The position numbers and the translations under genes were made by a program. Below are positions 1 through 8,775 of a stretch of DNA of 64,000 bases, piece after piece (position 1 is the first letter of the stretch; the number at the start of each line of letters is the position of its first letter). Below the pieces are notes generated by a model that searched no databases, had not been told where the DNA came from, and saw only the letters and a program-made list of their open reading frames with translations. Source of the DNA: Sphingobacterium allocomposti (GTDB lineage: Bacteria > Bacteroidota > Bacteroidia > Sphingobacteriales > Sphingobacteriaceae); NCBI RefSeq assembly GCF_008124885.1, contig NZ_VNHX01000023.1, positions 1-64,000 of the forward strand. The letters are read 5' to 3'.

Positions 1-78
1 ATGGTCGAAAAAACTCCTGAAACAACTTTCTCCGGACCAAACGACGAACCTAAATACAATAATCCGCTTATTTTATGA
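1..78 (+). CDS. Possible C-terminal end of a protein truncated by the window edge
   Basis: An open frame enters at base 1 and ends at a TGA at 76-78, giving at most 25 residues. The ATG at base 1 may be internal, so this could be the tail of a longer gene. Composition is polar with Pro, Asn and Glu and shows no recognisable domain. It is followed by about 90 bases with nothing obvious and then the hairpin at 167-197. Chance ORF is equally possible. Confidence 0.25.
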   Translation: MVEKTPETTFSGPNDEPKYNNPLIL

Positions 79-166
79 CCAGTCATGGGAAATTACCCAT
101 ATCAACCGCTGGCGGCCTAGGCTAATCTCCTAAAACCATTACAGACCACAAGCCCATAATAAAACT

Positions 167-197
167 AAAGAAGGCGCCCTTTTTAGACGCCTTCTTT
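167..197. terminator. Bidirectional intrinsic terminator
   Basis: Perfect 10-bp inverted repeat (AAAGAAGGCG at 167-176 and its complement at 188-197) with an 11-base loop and A/T-rich flanks. It sits just beyond the stop of the minus-strand gene ending at 207 and can also serve a plus-strand transcript entering from the left. Confidence 0.7.
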
Positions 198-206
198 TCG
201 TATATA

Positions 207-500
207 TCATTTGATGCTGTTTATTGTCTGTTGCTCCCGGAGCCTGTCTATATTGTTTTTAGCGGCGTAGTCGTCTGTCGTTTGCTGAAATGTATCCAGT
301 ACGTCACGGATTGCATCTGCATTGTCTGCCGTACGCTGGTAGATTTCGGGAAGTTCCTTTTCCAACGTGGAATTTCCGAGTTCGATGTTGTCCACTTCGA
401 TTTTTCCGATTTTCTCCAACACTGCTTGCTGACTGTTTTTTAAGTCTTCCAGTTCGCGGGCAATTTTAGCCATTAAATCAAATTTCTTCAACTTATCCAT
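207..500 (-). CDS. Small coiled-coil protein of unknown function
   Basis: 97-residue, highly charged protein predicted to be almost entirely helical. Regular spacing of Leu and Ile over residues 1-50 suggests a coiled coil, and the C-terminal half is rich in Asp, Gln and Arg. There is no signal peptide or membrane segment, so it should be cytosolic. The ATG at 500 is preceded by a good AGGAG ribosome site about five bases upstream, unusual strength for this phylum, and the gene ends in front of the hairpin at 167-197. I do not recognise the family. Confidence 0.6.
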   Translation of the reverse strand: MDKLKKFDLMAKIARELEDLKNSQQAVLEKIGKIEVDNIELGNSTLEKELPEIYQRTADNADAIRDVLDTFQQTTDDYAAKNNIDRLREQQTINSIK

Positions 501-611
501 ATCACTCCTTTTTTTTTTGTTTTACTTTAGGAGTATAACGACCAGTGGAAGATTTTGTTTTCTTTTTTAACGTACAACGCGAGGCCGGACGCCGTAGCAT
601 CCGGCTCTGGG

Positions 612-1814
612 CTATGCCTGTGTGCGCCCCGGGTACACAGAAAGGGCTTCCTCGAGGCAGCGTAATGCTCTCTTAAGGTCGTCGCGGTTGAGGACGTAAG
701 CTAAGCGCACTTCATTGACCCCCGCTCCGGGTGTACTGTAGAAACCTGTCGCGGGTGCCATCATTACTGTTTCGTTCTCGTAGGAGAAGGATTCCAACAT
801 CCACTGGCAAAAGGCGTCCGCGTTGTCTATCGGCAGCTTCGCCACTACATAGAATGCCCCTCCGGGGTTGGGACAGAACACGCCTTCGATCTGGTTCAAC
901 CCGTTCACCAATGTGTCCCGTCTTGCCGTATATTCTTCTGTTACAGCGAGGAAGTAGCTGTCGGGTGTATCCACCGCCGCTTCGCTAGCTATTTGTCCTT
1001 CTAAGGAAGGGCTTAGCCGTGCCTGTGCAAATTTGAGTGCGGCTTGGTACAGTTCCTTATTTTTAGTGATCAGGCAACCGATACGTGCTCCACATGCTGA
1101 ATAGCGTTTCGAGACAGTATCCAGAACGACAACGTGTTCTTCGAGGCCGGCAAGATGCATGGGGGATACAAACTCACGGCCATCATAACAAAACTCTCTG
1201 TAGGCTTCGTCCGAAAATAGATAAAGATCGTGTTTAAGACAGAGTTCTTTAAGCTGTTCGAGTTCTTCGCGTGCATACAGATATCCGGTAGGGTTGTTCG
1301 GATTGCATATGGCTATTGCCTTCGTCTTGTCGGTAATAAGCTTTTCAAACTCGCCGATAGGCGGCAAACTGAAGCCGCTATCGATATAGGACATAATCGG
1401 TTTTACGACAATATCGGCCGAACAGGCGAACCCATTGTAGTTGGCATAGAAAGGTTCAGGAATGATAATTTCTTCGCCTGGGTTCAAGCAGGCCTGCATG
1501 GCGATTGTAATAGCTTCTGATCCGCCGTTGGTTACCAGAATGTCGTTTACCGTGATATCATAGCCAAGCTTATTGTAGTACTGCATCAACTTGTTTCTAT
1601 AAGACGCTGTGCCCTCAGACGGCGTATATGCCCACACCTTGAAATCGATGTTCTTCAGTGCATTCAGCATGATTTCAGGCGTTTCGATATCGGGCTGGCC
1701 AATGTTCAGATGATAAATTTTCTTTCCTTCTTTTTTGGCTTGGTCAGCGAAAGGAGTTAGTTTTCTGATAGGCGAAGCGGGCATACGGATGCCCTTTTCT
1801 GATAGTTGTGGCAT
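612..1814 (-). CDS. PLP-dependent aminotransferase, class I/II (aspartate aminotransferase-like)
   Basis: 400-residue cytosolic aminotransferase of fold type I, which transfers an amino group between an amino acid and a 2-oxo acid using pyridoxal phosphate. Seen in the sequence: NPNNPTG at residues 171-177, the cofactor-ring aspartate in SDEAY (Asp202), the Schiff-base lysine in VSKRYS (Lys236) and the ARIG arginine at 244. Length is normal for the AspC/AAT subgroup. Substrate cannot be read from the sequence; aspartate, alanine or aromatic amino acids are all possible. It stands alone on the minus strand, separated from the next minus-strand gene by the terminator at 1981-2004. Confidence 0.9.
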   Translation of the reverse strand: MPQLSEKGIRMPASPIRKLTPFADQAKKEGKKIYHLNIGQPDIETPEIMLNALKNIDFKVWAYTPSEGTASYRNKLMQYYNKLGYDITVNDILVTNGGSEAITIAMQACLNPGEEIIIPEPFYANYNGFACSADIVVKPIMSYIDSGFSLPPIGEFEKLITDKTKAIAICNPNNPTGYLYAREELEQLKELCLKHDLYLFSDEAYREFCYDGREFVSPMHLAGLEEHVVVLDTVSKRYSACGARIGCLITKNKELYQAALKFAQARLSPSLEGQIASEAAVDTPDSYFLAVTEEYTARRDTLVNGLNQIEGVFCPNPGGAFYVVAKLPIDNADAFCQWMLESFSYENETVMMAPATGFYSTPGAGVNEVRLAYVLNRDDLKRALRCLEEALSVYPGRTQA

Positions 1815-1980
1815 TTCTTCTGAGTTGTTTAATTATGCGGTAAAATTAGCAAAAGAAAACAATTCGGGGCTGTTGATTTGAAAAGATGCAGAAAAATATT
1901 CTTTTTTCGCTATCGGCGACGGACGGGGAAGCGTCGTTTCTGTGGGACAGGCGGCGGAGCGTCGGGGCCCGGCAACAAAA

Positions 1981-2004
1981 AAAGGCCGTCATCAAACGGC
2001 CTTT
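1981..2004. terminator. Bidirectional intrinsic terminator
   Basis: Perfect 9-bp stem AAAGGCCGT / ACGGCCTTT with a 6-base loop, flanked by an A-run on the left and a T-run on the right. It lies immediately after the stop of the DUF1573 gene (minus strand, stop at 2023). Confidence 0.85.
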
Positions 2005-2022
2005 TTTATCAAGTATCAGTAA

Positions 2023-2403
2023 TTATTCGACATTGCCTTTTACCGTTAGTGTCTTCACGGGTGTTTTGGTGTTGGACTTAACCGTAAACTGTTTGGTGAA
2101 TGGTCCTTTGGCGGCTGCATTGTACGTTACCGTTACGGTGCCGGATTCGCCCGGTTTCACAGGGGTTTTTGTAAATTCAGCTACCGAGCAGCCACATGAG
2201 GGTTTAACTTCCGAAATAATTATGGGTGCATCTCCTGCATTTGTGAACTTAAAGTCGAAAGTTGCTGGCTTGTTATGCGGGATATTTCCAAAATCATGTG
2301 TTTCCTTTTCGAATCTAAATTCTCCAATTGCCGAAATCATGGATGTAAATCCAATCAGGGTCGTCAATACTACTAAAAATCCTAGTGTCTTTTTCATCAT
2401 CAT
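2023..2403 (-). CDS. Exported DUF1573 domain protein
   Basis: 126-residue protein with an N-terminal signal peptide (residues about 1-25: Met-Lys start, hydrophobic core LGFLVVLTTLIGF, small residues before the mature part) followed by a single DUF1573 immunoglobulin-like domain (about 28-126). The family hallmarks HDFGNI (36-41) and the Cys-Gly-Cys motif (Cys70, Cys72) are present. DUF1573 proteins are common secreted or periplasmic proteins in Bacteroidota with no firm function. Two further ATG codons directly follow the first, so the exact start is uncertain by one or two residues. Ends at the terminator 1981-2004. Confidence 0.88.
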   Translation of the reverse strand: MMMKKTLGFLVVLTTLIGFTSMISAIGEFRFEKETHDFGNIPHNKPATFDFKFTNAGDAPIIISEVKPSCGCSVAEFTKTPVKPGESGTVTVTYNAAAKGPFTKQFTVKSNTKTPVKTLTVKGNVE

Positions 2404-2512
2404 ATCTTTTAACGTCTCTACGTTGCGATCAAAATATACGCCAAAGTTACCAATTACAGGGCGATCTTGTCAAATAAAGTGCACAACAAACAAAAATATT
2501 ACAGAACAACGG

Positions 2513-3478
2513 CTATATAATGCCTTCTTTCAGAAGATCTTGGATATGTATGATTCCCTGAAAGCTGTTGTCTTCAGTGACGAGGAGCTGGGATATGTTG
2601 TTTTGTCGCATCCGATGCAGCGCTTCGGCGGCCAGTTTATGTCTGTCGATTGTTTTGGGATGTAGAGCCATAATGTCTTTTGCCTGAATAGCGGTGAGAT
2701 CTTCGTACTTCTCCAGCATCCGTCTGATGTCGCCATCCGTTATTATCCCCAATAGCTGGCCGTTGTCTATAACGGCAGTTGCTCCAAGGCGGTATTTGGT
2801 AATGGTGATGATGACTTCACGGATATTGGCATCCGGACCGACGGACGGTTTGCCATTATGATCAGAAAGGTCGCTTACTTTGAGGTACAGCTGTTTGCCT
2901 AAGGCGCCACCCGGGTGGTATTTTGCAAAATCGCGGTCGGAGAACTGCCGGCATGTCTGCAGGGATACGGCTAATGCATCGCCCATTGCCAGCTGTGCCG
3001 TTGTGCTTGTGGTCGGCGCGAGGTTGTTGGGGCAGGCCTCGCGGTCTACGGTTGTGTTCAGGATATAATCGGCTTGCTGGGCGAGAAAAGACTGGAGGTT
3101 TCCGACCATCGCTACGAGCGTGTTTCCTGTCTGCTTTAGAAAGGGTACGAGCACCTTGATTTCAGGTGTGTTCCCGCTCTTGGAGATGGCTATGATCAGA
3201 TCGTCCTTCTGTATGATCCCCAAATCGCCGTGTATGGCATCTGCGGCATGCATAAAAATTGAAGGCGTTCCCGTGGAATTAAATGTCGCTACAATCTTTT
3301 GCGCGATGATGGCACTCTTACCTATCCCCGTCACGATAACACGTCCACGCAGCCCCAGAATATCGTTCACTACCTGTGTGAAATCGTCCGTAATGAATTC
3401 CTTCAGTTTTAGGATGGCAGCGGCTTCGAGTGTAAGTGCTTCAATGGCAGTCTTTTTAATATCGATGTTGTGTATCAC
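2513..3478 (-). CDS. kdsD: KpsF/GutQ-type arabinose-5-phosphate isomerase
   Basis: Converts ribulose 5-phosphate to arabinose 5-phosphate, first step of Kdo synthesis for lipopolysaccharide. From a GTG start at 3478 it has 321 residues, the family's usual size: an N-terminal SIS sugar-isomerase domain (TGIGKSA at 50-56, SKSGNTPE at 99-106, HAADAIHGDLG between) and two CBS domains in the C-terminal third. An upstream ATG would add 69 residues rich in Cys, Ser and Lys that do not resemble the family, so I reject it. The gene is divergent from recQ, and kdsA lies just beyond recQ, which supports the Kdo role. A TACTTTTG box (minus strand, about 3508-3515) fits the -7 consensus of the phylum. GTG start is inference. 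Confidence 0.9.
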   Translation of the reverse strand: MIHNIDIKKTAIEALTLEAAAILKLKEFITDDFTQVVNDILGLRGRVIVTGIGKSAIIAQKIVATFNSTGTPSIFMHAADAIHGDLGIIQKDDLIIAISKSGNTPEIKVLVPFLKQTGNTLVAMVGNLQSFLAQQADYILNTTVDREACPNNLAPTTSTTAQLAMGDALAVSLQTCRQFSDRDFAKYHPGGALGKQLYLKVSDLSDHNGKPSVGPDANIREVIITITKYRLGATAVIDNGQLLGIITDGDIRRMLEKYEDLTAIQAKDIMALHPKTIDRHKLAAEALHRMRQNNISQLLVTEDNSFQGIIHIQDLLKEGII

Positions 3479-3507
3479 GGAAAAAATATCTAATTTTATA
3501 TTAAAGA

Positions 3508-3515
3508 AACTACAA
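3508..3515 (-). promoter_or_regulatory. Candidate kdsD promoter -7 box (TACTTTTG)
   Basis: Reading the minus strand, TACTTTTG matches the Bacteroidota TAnnTTTG -7 element and lies about 30 bases before the proposed GTG start of kdsD. The only TTG upstream is spaced about 14 bases away, shorter than ideal, so the -33 element is not convincing. Confidence 0.4.
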
Positions 3516-3575
3516 AAGTAAGTTATTTGGCACTCAAAAGAGTCACAGGTCCATCTAATTTTTTGTCTACAGTTA

Positions 3576-5765
3576 ATGGAAATAGAAAAATCACTATTTG
3601 ACAATTTACAGGAATTTTTCGGCTTCGACACGTTCAAAGGGGACCAGGAAGCGATAATAACAAATATCCTGAACAAGAAGGACACGTTTGTTATTATGCC
3701 TACCGGTGGGGGGAAATCAATCTGTTATCAGCTACCTGCGCTTATGAGTGAAGGGACGGCTATCGTAATTTCGCCATTGATTGCCTTGATGAAAAATCAG
3801 GTGGATCAGCTGCGCGCATTCGGCGGCAACGACAGTATCGCACACTTCCTCAACTCTTCGCTGAATAAAGGCGAAATCACCAAGGTGAAACAGGACGTAT
3901 CGGCGGGAAAGACGAAGTTGTTGTATGTGGCGCCCGAATCCTTAGCTAAGGAGGAGAATGCTCTGTTTCTGAAGCAGATTAAGGTTTCGTTTGTAGCGGT
4001 AGATGAGGCTCACTGTATCTCAGAATGGGGGCACGATTTCCGTCCGGAGTACCGGAAGATAAGGCAGGTTATTAACGGGATAGGCGAGAATATCCCGATT
4101 ATTGCGTTGACAGCAACGGCTACGCCAAAGGTGCAATCGGACATCCGTAAGAACTTACAGATGAACCACGCGACGTTGTTCAAATCTTCCTTTAATCGGT
4201 CTAACCTATATTACGAGGTGCGGACAAAGAAGAATGTAGTTAAAGAGATTGTTAAGTTTATCCGGTTGAATGCCGGAAAGACAGGGATCATATATTGTTT
4301 AAGCCGGAAGAAGGTAGAGGAGATAGCGGAGGTCTTGAATATTAACGGGATAAAGGCGCTGCCGTACCACGCTGGGCTGGATGCAAAGACCCGAGCGGAA
4401 ACACAGGACAAGTTCCTGATGGAAGACGTAGAGGTGATCGTGGCGACGATAGCGTTCGGTATGGGGATAGATAAGCCCGATGTCCGGTATGTGATTCATC
4501 ACGATATACCGAAGTCAATGGAGGGATATTATCAGGAAACAGGAAGAGCGGGTCGCGACGGCGGAGAGGGGCATTGTCTGGCGTTTTATTCTGAAAAGGA
4601 CGTCGAAAAGCTGACGAAATTTATGAAAGATAAGCCCGTTTCTGAGCGGGAAATCGGGACGCAGATCCTAAAGGAGGTCATCGATTACTCAGAATCGTCT
4701 GTCTGTCGGCGTAAGCAGATTTTACATTATTTCGGTGAACAGTTTGACGAAACCGGCTGTAACAACATGTGCGACAATTGCCGCGCGAAGAAAACCTACT
4801 TTGAGGCCGAGGAGTCGCTTTTGCAGGTATTGAACTTTATTAAAGAAGAGGGCGAACGGTTTGATGATCAACACCTGATCAATGTCCTTGTCGGGCAAAA
4901 CAATCAACCCATATCGTCTTACAAACACGATCAGCACGTGTTGTTCGGAACGGGTAAGGACAAGGGTATAAATTACTGGAAATCACTTATACGTCAGGCA
5001 GAACTTAATGGTTTTATTAAGAAAGATATCGATCATTACGGCTTGCTGATGCTTACCGAAAGCGGAAAGAAATACATTGCCAACCCTTATGCTATCAAGT
5101 TTATTCTGAACCGACCAATGGAAAAGGCCGAGGATGAAGGCGGAGATGACGTCGCCCAGGGATCGACAGCGCTGGATACGGAGCTGCTGAAGATGCTCAA
5201 GGAGCTGCGCAAGAAAATTGCCAAGCAGAAATCTCTCCCGCCTTTCGTCATTTTTCAGGATCCGTCGCTGGACGAGATGTGTACGCACTATCCGGTGTCC
5301 CTGGACGAGCTGAAGCAGATTCAAGGTGTAGGGGCAGGAAAAGCGTTGAAGTTCGGACAGCCCTTTGTCGATCTCATTAAAAAGTATGTAGAGGATAATG
5401 ATATCGATAGGCCACAGGATCTGGTTGTGAAGAGTACAGCAAATAGATCAGCCCTGAAGGTGTCCATTATACAGAATATCGACCGGAAAATCGGATTGGA
5501 CGATATTGCTTCGTCTAAAGGTATTAGCTACGAGGACTTATTGAAGGAGGTGGAATCGATCGTTAACTCCGGCACGAAACTTAACATCGGCTATTTTGTG
5601 GATGAGATGATAGACCGTGACCGTCAGGACGAAGTCTATGAATACTTTCGCGCAGCGGAGGTTGATTCTATACAACGGGCGCTGGAAGAACTTGGCGAAG
5701 ATGACTATACGTATGAAGATATTCAGCTTATGCGTATTAAATTTATATCTGAATTAGGAAATTAA
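3576..5765 (+). CDS. recQ: ATP-dependent DNA helicase RecQ
   Basis: 3'-5' superfamily 2 DNA helicase acting in recombination and fork repair. Domains in order: Walker A MPTGGGKS (41-48), DEAH box in AVDEAHCISEWGHDFRP (about 142-158), helicase C-terminal half with the QETGRAGRDG motif VI, the RecQ zinc-binding module with four cysteines (Cys at about 378 to 402, CNNMCDNC), winged helix, and an HRDC domain (about 536-605, IQGVGAGKA). A further 120 residues extend beyond the HRDC, as in Bacteroidota RecQ proteins of about 730 residues. The gene lies 97 bp from the divergent kdsD and is followed 12 bp later by kdsA, so recQ and kdsA are probably cotranscribed. Confidence 0.95.
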   Translation: MEIEKSLFDNLQEFFGFDTFKGDQEAIITNILNKKDTFVIMPTGGGKSICYQLPALMSEGTAIVISPLIALMKNQVDQLRAFGGNDSIAHFLNSSLNKGEITKVKQDVSAGKTKLLYVAPESLAKEENALFLKQIKVSFVAVDEAHCISEWGHDFRPEYRKIRQVINGIGENIPIIALTATATPKVQSDIRKNLQMNHATLFKSSFNRSNLYYEVRTKKNVVKEIVKFIRLNAGKTGIIYCLSRKKVEEIAEVLNINGIKALPYHAGLDAKTRAETQDKFLMEDVEVIVATIAFGMGIDKPDVRYVIHHDIPKSMEGYYQETGRAGRDGGEGHCLAFYSEKDVEKLTKFMKDKPVSEREIGTQILKEVIDYSESSVCRRKQILHYFGEQFDETGCNNMCDNCRAKKTYFEAEESLLQVLNFIKEEGERFDDQHLINVLVGQNNQPISSYKHDQHVLFGTGKDKGINYWKSLIRQAELNGFIKKDIDHYGLLMLTESGKKYIANPYAIKFILNRPMEKAEDEGGDDVAQGSTALDTELLKMLKELRKKIAKQKSLPPFVIFQDPSLDEMCTHYPVSLDELKQIQGVGAGKALKFGQPFVDLIKKYVEDNDIDRPQDLVVKSTANRSALKVSIIQNIDRKIGLDDIASSKGISYEDLLKEVESIVNSGTKLNIGYFVDEMIDRDRQDEVYEYFRAAEVDSIQRALEELGEDDYTYEDIQLMRIKFISELGN

Positions 5766-5777
5766 TTATCCATCCAT

Positions 5778-6593
5778 ATGATTCATCATTACTTACCGGC
5801 AATTAAGAATGCCGGTTCCCCGCAGTTCTTTTTGATGGCCGGACCCTGCGCGATTGAAGGAGAAGAAATTGCGCTGCGGATCGCCGAGCAGATTACAAAG
5901 ATTACAGATAAGTACAATATTCCTTATATTTTTAAAGGCTCGTACCGTAAAGCGAACCGGTCCCGCGTCGATTCGTTTACAGGAATCGGCGACGAGAAAG
6001 CATTAAAGGTGCTCGAAAAGGTGGGCAAGACGTTTGGTGTCCCGACGGTTACCGATATCCATGAGAGCCATGAAGCGGCTATGGCTGCCGCCTACGTGGA
6101 TGTACTGCAGATTCCTGCTTTCCTTTGCCGGCAAACAGAACTATTGGTTGCTGCAGCAAACACGGGTAAGGTCGTCAATATCAAGAAAGGACAGTTTCTG
6201 TCGGCAGAGTCAATGAAGTTTGCAGTAGACAAGGTAAAAGACTCGGGAAACGACAAGGTATTGTTGACGGATCGGGGAAACTCTTTTGGTTACCAGGATC
6301 TAATTGTCGACTTTCGGGGCATTCCTGTCATGCGTTCGTTCGGGGTGCCTACGATTATGGACTGCACGCATTCGCTACAGCAGCCGAACCAGACGTCGGG
6401 GGTTACGGGCGGCAAACCGGAACTGATAGAGACCATAGCGAAGGCTGCAATCGCTGTCGGCGCGGACGGCCTGTTCATCGAAACGCATCCCGATCCAGCT
6501 AATGCGAAGTCGGACGGAGCGAATATGCTTCATCTGGATCGCCTGGAAGAATTGCTCCATAAACTGGTCCGGCTACGTGAAGCCATTTTATAG
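5778..6593 (+). CDS. kdsA: 3-deoxy-8-phosphooctulonate synthase (KdsA)
   Basis: Condenses phosphoenolpyruvate with arabinose 5-phosphate to make Kdo 8-phosphate, the step after KdsD. 271 residues, typical length. Motifs seen: AGPCAIE near residue 21-27, FKGSYRKANRSR near 55-66, LTDRG and the FRGIPVMR / DCTHSLQQPN segment that lines the active site. The presence of Asn in the DCTHSLQQPN region and the single-domain length resemble metal-independent forms, but this is not certain. Follows recQ by 12 bp and ends before a strong terminator at 6604-6638. Confidence 0.95.
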   Translation: MIHHYLPAIKNAGSPQFFLMAGPCAIEGEEIALRIAEQITKITDKYNIPYIFKGSYRKANRSRVDSFTGIGDEKALKVLEKVGKTFGVPTVTDIHESHEAAMAAAYVDVLQIPAFLCRQTELLVAAANTGKVVNIKKGQFLSAESMKFAVDKVKDSGNDKVLLTDRGNSFGYQDLIVDFRGIPVMRSFGVPTIMDCTHSLQQPNQTSGVTGGKPELIETIAKAAIAVGADGLFIETHPDPANAKSDGANMLHLDRLEELLHKLVRLREAIL

Positions 6594-6603
6594 CCATTGC
6601 AAG

Positions 6604-6638
6604 AGAAAAGCTTAGGTATCCACTACTTAAGCTTTTCT
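6604..6638 (+). terminator. Intrinsic terminator after kdsA
   Basis: Perfect 11-bp stem (AGAAAAGCTTA at 6604-6614 and complement at 6628-6638) followed by a T-rich tail, 10 bases beyond the kdsA stop. Confidence 0.85.
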
Positions 6639-6771
6639 TTTATACCTTGAGGAGGCCCCTTCAAGTGATAATTACGGAATTTGCCATCTTGCAAAACGAA
6701 ATACCGCTAAAAGCGTCTTTTCATTCAGACAGAAGTTGAACGCCGTGTCGGCATTTACAAAATTCATCAAA

Positions 6772-7224
6772 ATGAAACTATCACCGAATATGTTAGGAGG
6801 ATTAGCGGGTGCCATAGCACTTAATTTAGTCCATGAGTACGCGCGGAAGCGCTTTAAGGATGCACCAGCGGTAAATCGTATAGCGGAGGGCGGTATAGCG
6901 AAAGTCGCAAATACGTTCGGACAGCCTTCTCCGACGCCGGAAGTAAAATATGGTATGGCGATGACGGGTGATCTTGTGGCGAACACGTTTTATTACAGCA
7001 CCATAGCTAAAGAAGAGGGGGGAAACATATGGCTGCGTGGACTGTGTATCGGTTTAATCGGCGGACTTGGAGCGCTTTTTCTACCGAAGCAGGTAGGATT
7101 GGATGACACGCCGGTTACCCGTACGCCATTGACAAAGGTGCTTACCGTTGCCTGGTACACGATAGGTGGGGTTGTAGCCGCGGCGACGGTGCAGGCCCTC
7201 CGACGTCAACAACAGCAAGGTTAA
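6772..7224 (+). CDS. Hypothetical membrane-associated protein
   Basis: 150 residues from the ATG at 6772; a TTG at 6736 would add 12 residues. An N-terminal hydrophobic stretch (LGGLAGAIALNLVHEYA), a central Gly/Thr-rich stretch, then two stronger hydrophobic segments (about 85-102, WLRGLCIGLIGGLGALFLP, and about 124-143, LTVAWYTIGGVVAAATVQAL) suggest an integral membrane protein with a basic Gln-rich tail. I do not recognise the family. It opens the stress-flavoured stretch and stands alone, with a GC-rich hairpin at 7228-7251 after it. Confidence 0.65.
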   Translation: MKLSPNMLGGLAGAIALNLVHEYARKRFKDAPAVNRIAEGGIAKVANTFGQPSPTPEVKYGMAMTGDLVANTFYYSTIAKEEGGNIWLRGLCIGLIGGLGALFLPKQVGLDDTPVTRTPLTKVLTVAWYTIGGVVAAATVQALRRQQQQG

Positions 7225-7227
7225 GTG

Positions 7228-7251
7228 TCCCACGACCGCTGCAGGCCGTGG
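7228..7251. terminator. GC-rich hairpin between converging genes
   Basis: CCCACG at 7228 pairs with CGTGGG at about 7246-7251, with CC/GG pairs inside. There is no T-run, so termination is uncertain, but it lies between the converging genes ending at 7224 and 7261. Confidence 0.35.
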
Positions 7252-7260
7252 GCGCCGCGA

Positions 7261-7986
7261 CTACGGCCACGACGTTTCTGTCATCGGAAGAACCATAACT
7301 TCCGGTATCACCGTCTCGGCAGGCATTGAAATTACGTATCTTATTGTATCCGCAACATTTTTTGGATCCTGTAGAAGATTGGTGTCTATATCGGGAAAGC
7401 GATCCAGCAAAAACGGAGTTTTCATCCCACCTGCGATCACGGCAGTAACTTTAATGTTTTCCTTGCGTCCTTCCACGTGCAGTGCATGGCTGAACCCCAG
7501 CAGTCCCCACTTACTTGCATGATAGGGTGATGCGTTGGCCCATGCCCGCTTGCTGGCGGTCGAAACGATGTTCACGATGTGGCCGCCACCGTTTTCTTTC
7601 AGATAGGGGAACGCTGCTTTAGAAACGATGAAAGGGCCACGCAGGTTTACACGCATGACGGCGTCCCATTCAGATAGAGCAAGTTCTTCAACGGACTTGG
7701 TGTAGTCGATACCTGCATTGTTGATGATGACGTCTATCTTGCCAAACTCTTTTACAACCTGTGCGAGCGTCGCGGTTACACTATCTTCGTCGCCGACATC
7801 CATTCTGAAGCTCTTGGACTTGCAGCCGGCGGCAACACAACGCTCCTCTATCGCTTGAATTCCTTCCGTCCGGATGTCGGTAAGAATCAGCGTTGCCTGA
7901 TCGCTAGCCAGGACTTCGCAGGTCGCGGCGCCAAGGCCTTGCCCAGCTCCGGTGATTAAGATTACTTTGTCTTTTAGTGTGTTCAT
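7261..7986 (-). CDS. Short-chain dehydrogenase/reductase (SDR)
   Basis: NAD(P)-dependent oxidoreductase with a classical SDR fold. From the ATG at 7986 it has 241 residues: cofactor motif TGAGQGLG (12-19), NNAG (89-92), catalytic Ser142/Ser145 and the YHASK pair Tyr155-Lys159. Asp37 after the second beta strand suggests NAD preference (inference). A longer frame would start inside the next gene's coding sequence and adds 44 residues with no SDR character, so the internal ATG is preferred. Substrate unknown. Probably expressed after the PEBP gene at 8091-8534, 104 bp upstream on the same strand. Confidence 0.87.
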   Translation of the reverse strand: MNTLKDKVILITGAGQGLGAATCEVLASDQATLILTDIRTEGIQAIEERCVAAGCKSKSFRMDVGDEDSVTATLAQVVKEFGKIDVIINNAGIDYTKSVEELALSEWDAVMRVNLRGPFIVSKAAFPYLKENGGGHIVNIVSTASKRAWANASPYHASKWGLLGFSHALHVEGRKENIKVTAVIAGGMKTPFLLDRFPDIDTNLLQDPKNVADTIRYVISMPAETVIPEVMVLPMTETSWP

Positions 7987-8090
7987 ATGTATCCAGTTAT
8001 ATCCTTCTTGGTGTGTCTTCAAAGTTGTCCGTATGATTGTCCCGGCGAATGTGCTCCGGCCTTCCGTGTCTGTGGCCCGTTGCGCTTCCG

Positions 8091-8534
8091 TCAGTCGTCC
8101 GAGCTGCATTGAAACCAAAGTTCTGCCTCTTCTATGATGGCGGCTTCCATCTTTTCCTTGGTTTCCGCTGGTTCGGGGTCTTTGTCGAAGTGTAAAACTT
8201 CGTTCAATGCATAGAGCGTGAAGCGGTATCTATGTGTCCCCTGAAAGTATTTAGGGCAGGGGCCTTCGTATCCCAGCGTATGATTATTGCAGAGTCCCTG
8301 TTTGGCTAGGGGTGGGATCTCCCCTTCTGGAACTCCGGCGCTGTCGGCAGGAATGTTGTAAAGATGCCAGTGCACCCATAATGGATCTGCGTCCATATCT
8401 TCGAGGAGTAGTACCAGGCTCTGTGTTCCGGCGGGCACCTCGTCGAAAAAAAGCGGGGGATTGATATTTTGTCCCCGGCACGTAAAAAGGACAGGAATCT
8501 CTTGGTGGCTTTCAAATAGGCTACGTATCCTCAT
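8091..8534 (-). CDS. YbhB/YbcL family (PEBP, Raf-kinase-inhibitor-like) protein
   Basis: 147-residue phosphatidylethanolamine-binding-fold protein, no signal peptide, so cytosolic. Family signatures seen: the ligand-pocket segment LLLEDMDADPLWVHW (Asp, Asp and His lining the pocket), and GPCPKYFQGTHRYRF with the conserved GPCPP-like and HRY elements. The bacterial YbhB/YbcL proteins have no settled biochemical role; they frequently lie among stress genes, as here. Confidence 0.88.
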   Translation of the reverse strand: MRIRSLFESHQEIPVLFTCRGQNINPPLFFDEVPAGTQSLVLLLEDMDADPLWVHWHLYNIPADSAGVPEGEIPPLAKQGLCNNHTLGYEGPCPKYFQGTHRYRFTLYALNEVLHFDKDPEPAETKEKMEAAIIEEAELWFQCSSDD

Positions 8535-8775
8535 ATGTTATTTCATTGGTACGTCTAATGAACCGCATACATGGTGTTTGGTTTCAGGCGGTCCCCTTTT
8601 TTTAAGTGTCAGTCTCCGGCTAAGAGGTTGCGCTTTTATTAGTCTGCCGTTGTTTTATACGGATGAATATAGTTTTTATACGCGATGTTGATGTGGTAAC
8701 TACAGAATTGCCAATCTATGGGAACAAACTTGCGACAACGGCGTTCAACTAGCAAACTAAAGAAGGAGTACTATT

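Noticed and set aside
1886..2665. 259-residue plus-strand frame antisense to the DUF1573 gene
   Set aside because: It is antisense to a protein with a clear domain and signal peptide and crosses a terminator.
3479..3685. Extended N-terminus of KdsD with a start at 3685
   Set aside because: The 69 extra residues overlap recQ's start region and do not fit the family; GTG at 3478 gives the normal length.
8091..8118. Extended N-terminus for the SDR gene beginning inside the PEBP gene
   Set aside because: The extra 44 residues have no SDR likeness and overlap a real gene; the ATG at 7986 begins exactly where the family begins.
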